Below, piece by piece: positions 13,394-14,951 of a stretch of 14,951 bases of DNA. Origin of the DNA: Candidatus Njordarchaeota archaeon (GTDB lineage Archaea > Thermoproteota > JANJXX01 > Panguiarchaeales > Panguiarchaeaceae). The stretch's first letter is position 1. Each line of letters starts with the position of its first letter. The notes under the pieces were generated by a model. The model was not told where the DNA came from. It searched no databases and saw only the letters and a list, made by a program, of their open reading frames with translations. The DNA is taken from positions 1 through 14,951 of the forward strand of contig JAGSHR010000044.1 in the NCBI GenBank assembly GCA_029855985.1, in the 5' to 3' direction. Made by a program: the position numbers and the translations under genes.

Positions 13394-13564
13394 ATGGGGA
13401 AACCGAGACCGAGTAGGAAGATGTTCATCGAAATTGATGTGTTGACCGGTCAGGCGAGAATAGTGGATAATTACCAGGAGATTATGGAGAGCGATGCTGA
13501 AACTGTTTTCCAGAAGATGGGCATAGATGCTAAAGAGTGGTTCAAAAGATTGGGTTTGCTTTAA
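13394..13564 (+). CDS. Small soluble protein (56 aa), last gene of the operon
   Basis: ATG 13394, preceded by GGAGGTGATT (13383-13392) that overlaps the previous stop. The N-terminus is basic (GKPRPSRK), followed by a beta hairpin (MFIEIDVLTGQARIVDNY) and a helical second half (EIMESDAETVFQKMGIDAKEWFKRLGLL). No membrane segment or cysteines. The ribosome site is the best at this end of the operon, so despite its size it is very likely translated. Function unknown; a regulator or assembly factor would fit. Confidence 0.68.
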   Translation: MGKPRPSRKMFIEIDVLTGQARIVDNYQEIMESDAETVFQKMGIDAKEWFKRLGLL

Positions 13565-13580
13565 GTTGTTTCATCATTTA

Positions 13581-13622
13581 TTTATAAAATTTATGAGTTA
13601 AAATTAATTCAGTTAAAATTAA
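13581..13622 (+). promoter_or_regulatory. Promoter region of the M50 gene with 12-base direct repeats
   Basis: TTTATAAAAT at 13581-13590 is a plausible TATA box about 55-65 bases before the start. Two copies of AGTTAAAATTAA (13596-13607 and 13611-13622) sit 3 bases apart downstream of it, spanning the expected transcription start, where a repressor could act. The separate promoter marks the end of the virion operon. Confidence 0.45.
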
Positions 13623-13647
13623 AAAGTAAGTTAACATCTTGAAAACT

Positions 13648-14667
13648 ATGTTTATTCCAGGTTGGGTCATAGCTGTTTTGACTTTTCCGGGTGTAATACT
13701 GCATGAACTTGCACATAAAATAGCTTGCGATATAACTGGCGTGAGTGTCTACAGAGTTTGCTACTTCAGAATTGGAAATCCAGCAGGATATGTAGAACAT
13801 GCACCTCCCAGAAAATATAGTCAAGCGTTTATAATAGCTACAGCACCTTTTCTGGTGAACTCAATCGTTGCAATCTTAATTTTTACTTTAGCCTTGAAAA
13901 CACCTTTAACTACAGAAATCTATGGAATCAAGTTGAGATACATTCTCTACTGGCTTGGAATCTCGATCGGAATGCATGCTTTTCCAAGTAGTGGAGATGC
14001 CAAAAACCTATGGGATTTTACATGGGCGGTTTGGAGAAAAAAGCCCTATGTCCTCCTTGGAATACCTATCGTAGTTCTAATATACATAGCAAACGCTCTA
14101 AGTTTCTTCTGGTTCGATGCAGTTTATGCGTTGATCCTACTGACATTCACAGTTAGTATCGTAAAAACTCAAGTGCAGTCCGATACGATCTCAAACTTTG
14201 CTAAAGACATTTCCGAGACAACCATTAGTTTTGCTAATGAAGTAAAGACCTTTCTAATAGCACATCTGAACATTAACTTTAATCTAGATTTGAGCTTATT
14301 ATATCCTCTGGTTACGCTTATAACAGTAATAACCATCAGCTACTTAGCAATTGCTAAAGTTAGAAAGAAGAAACAATATAAAGTAGCTGTCGATAGAAAA
14401 ATATCTAATACTACGAATATGTTCCCGATAGGACTAAACTCCAGCACTAATAATCCCAGCACAACCAATGAGAAAGACTCTCTTTACGCTAAATGTGCTT
14501 ACTGTGGTCGGGTTGTTTATCTACCATACAAGTGTAACTATTGTGGTCAATACTTCTGCGACGAGCATAGATTGCCTTTTAACCACAATTGCCCGGGAAT
14601 CGAATCTTACAAGGATTCTCCTCCTCCACCCGGAGGTATGTGGAGGTATAGTCGAAAACGTGATTAA
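13648..14667 (+). CDS. M50-type membrane metalloprotease with C-terminal AN1 zinc finger
   Basis: 339 aa from ATG 13648, or 342 aa from TTG 13639. No ribosome site favours either; the ATG is adopted. In TTG numbering, H22-E23-L24-A25-H26 is the HExxH zinc motif inside the first membrane helix, and SSGDAKNLW (117-125) supplies the third-ligand aspartate as in archaeal M50/site-2-like proteases. Further helices lie at about 62-87, 102-114, 136-173 and 218-239. The cytoplasmic tail has a perfect AN1 finger: C286-x2-C289-x9-C299-x2-C302-x4-C307-x2-H310-x5-H316-x-C318, then a Pro/Gly-rich end. Such enzymes cut membrane proteins within the bilayer; AN1 fingers bind proteins. It could be host flank or a viral protease acting on the many two-TM proteins. 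Confidence 0.82.
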   Translation: MFIPGWVIAVLTFPGVILHELAHKIACDITGVSVYRVCYFRIGNPAGYVEHAPPRKYSQAFIIATAPFLVNSIVAILIFTLALKTPLTTEIYGIKLRYILYWLGISIGMHAFPSSGDAKNLWDFTWAVWRKKPYVLLGIPIVVLIYIANALSFFWFDAVYALILLTFTVSIVKTQVQSDTISNFAKDISETTISFANEVKTFLIAHLNINFNLDLSLLYPLVTLITVITISYLAIAKVRKKKQYKVAVDRKISNTTNMFPIGLNSSTNNPSTTNEKDSLYAKCAYCGRVVYLPYKCNYCGQYFCDEHRLPFNHNCPGIESYKDSPPPPGGMWRYSRKRD

Positions 14668-14676
14668 CTTCTAAGG

Positions 14677-14951
14677 TTAAATAGCGATTACGATTTGATT
14701 AAACTTTAATTCCACTTTCTTTGCTTTTCCGTGAGGTTTTAGCTCGATTAAACCGATTCTTTCAAGCTCTTTCAAGTCTAAGTAGACATTTTTTACATCT
14801 CTTCCAATCTTTTCCGCCAACTCCCTTATAGACTTGGGCTTGAACCTCTTAACGGCCTCCAATATCTGGAGCTTCTGAGGAGTCAAAAAAGATACATCCG
14901 TTACGACTATCTCTCCCTCCTCTATCTCAATATCTGGATTCTTCAGGCAGT
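14677..14951 (-). CDS. HVO_A0114-like winged-helix regulator (5' partial at window edge)
   Basis: The minus-strand frame is open to the last base. TTG 14886 could start a 69-aa form, but in-frame sense codons upstream (IEIEEGEIVVTDVSF) match the usual approach to this domain, so the true start is probably outside. FLTPQKLQILEAVKRFKPKSIRELAEKIGRDVKNVYLDLKELERIGLIEL follows the HVO_A0114 family pattern (Lt.krleLL, SirELA, gRd.kNV, Dl..Le..GLie). That family comprises winged-helix regulators, often described as antitoxin-like and paired with a small toxin. No partner is visible here; it would lie beyond either gene end. It converges on the protease gene with only 9 bases between stops. Confidence 0.72.
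   Translation of the reverse strand, partial: CLKNPDIEIEEGEIVVTDVSFLTPQKLQILEAVKRFKPKSIRELAEKIGRDVKNVYLDLKELERIGLIELKPHGKAKKVELKFNQIVIAI

Overview
The window looks like most of a small archaeal virus or provirus of the spindle-shaped (lemon-shaped) type, or a closely related integrative element. Archaeal signs are strong GGAGGTGA ribosome sites, TATA boxes about 25 bases before starts, Arg codons almost all AGA/AGG, many ATA Ile codons, an archaeal AN1 zinc finger, a DUF2341/ConA surface protein and an HVO_A0114-type regulator. The base composition (roughly 40% GC by eye) and codon use suit a thermophilic euryarchaeon (Archaeoglobi or Thermococcales would fit), but the host cannot be fixed from the sequence. 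There is no terminase, portal, HK97 capsid or tail gene. The plus-strand genes are instead mostly small membrane proteins, a giant repeat protein and a membrane-anchored spike-like protein, as known for spindle-shaped archaeal viruses. That assignment is inference. Layout: (1) 1-624, plus strand: the C-terminal catalytic part of a tyrosine recombinase, open at the window edge, then a small zinc-ribbon protein. (2) 625-872: a convergent intergenic region with T-rich termination signals, a GC-rich island and a possible decayed ORF. (3) 873-2530, minus strand: three overlapping genes, in transcription order an 82-aa possibly AbrB-like protein, a 191-aa helical protein and a Zot-like/P-loop ATPase with a C-terminal helix-turn-helix. 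(4) 2531-2645: a compact divergent control region with two TATA boxes around a TTTCCATA/TATGGAAA palindrome carrying a third half-site. (5) 2646-13564, plus strand: one tightly packed, translationally coupled operon of 14 genes. In order these are a two-TM capsid-protein candidate with a pilin-like leader, a 20-residue arginine peptide, a TM protein with sequons, a soluble protein, two membrane proteins, a 45-aa basic protein, a 1453-aa mosaic repeat protein, two small two-TM proteins, a 905-aa surface glycoprotein candidate, two three-TM proteins and a 56-aa soluble protein. (6) 13565-14951: a separately promoted M50-type membrane metalloprotease with an AN1 zinc finger, and on the minus strand the C-terminal part of an HVO_A0114-like regulator running off the edge. 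These two may be host flank or accessory cargo. Working model: the recombinase integrates the element and the left-hand minus operon supplies regulation and the ATPase for DNA handling or virion morphogenesis. The long plus operon makes the particle: hydrophobic two-TM shell proteins, highly basic DNA-compacting peptides, a multidomain internal or end protein and a glycosylated surface protein. The control region at 2531-2645 would switch between the two divergent programmes.
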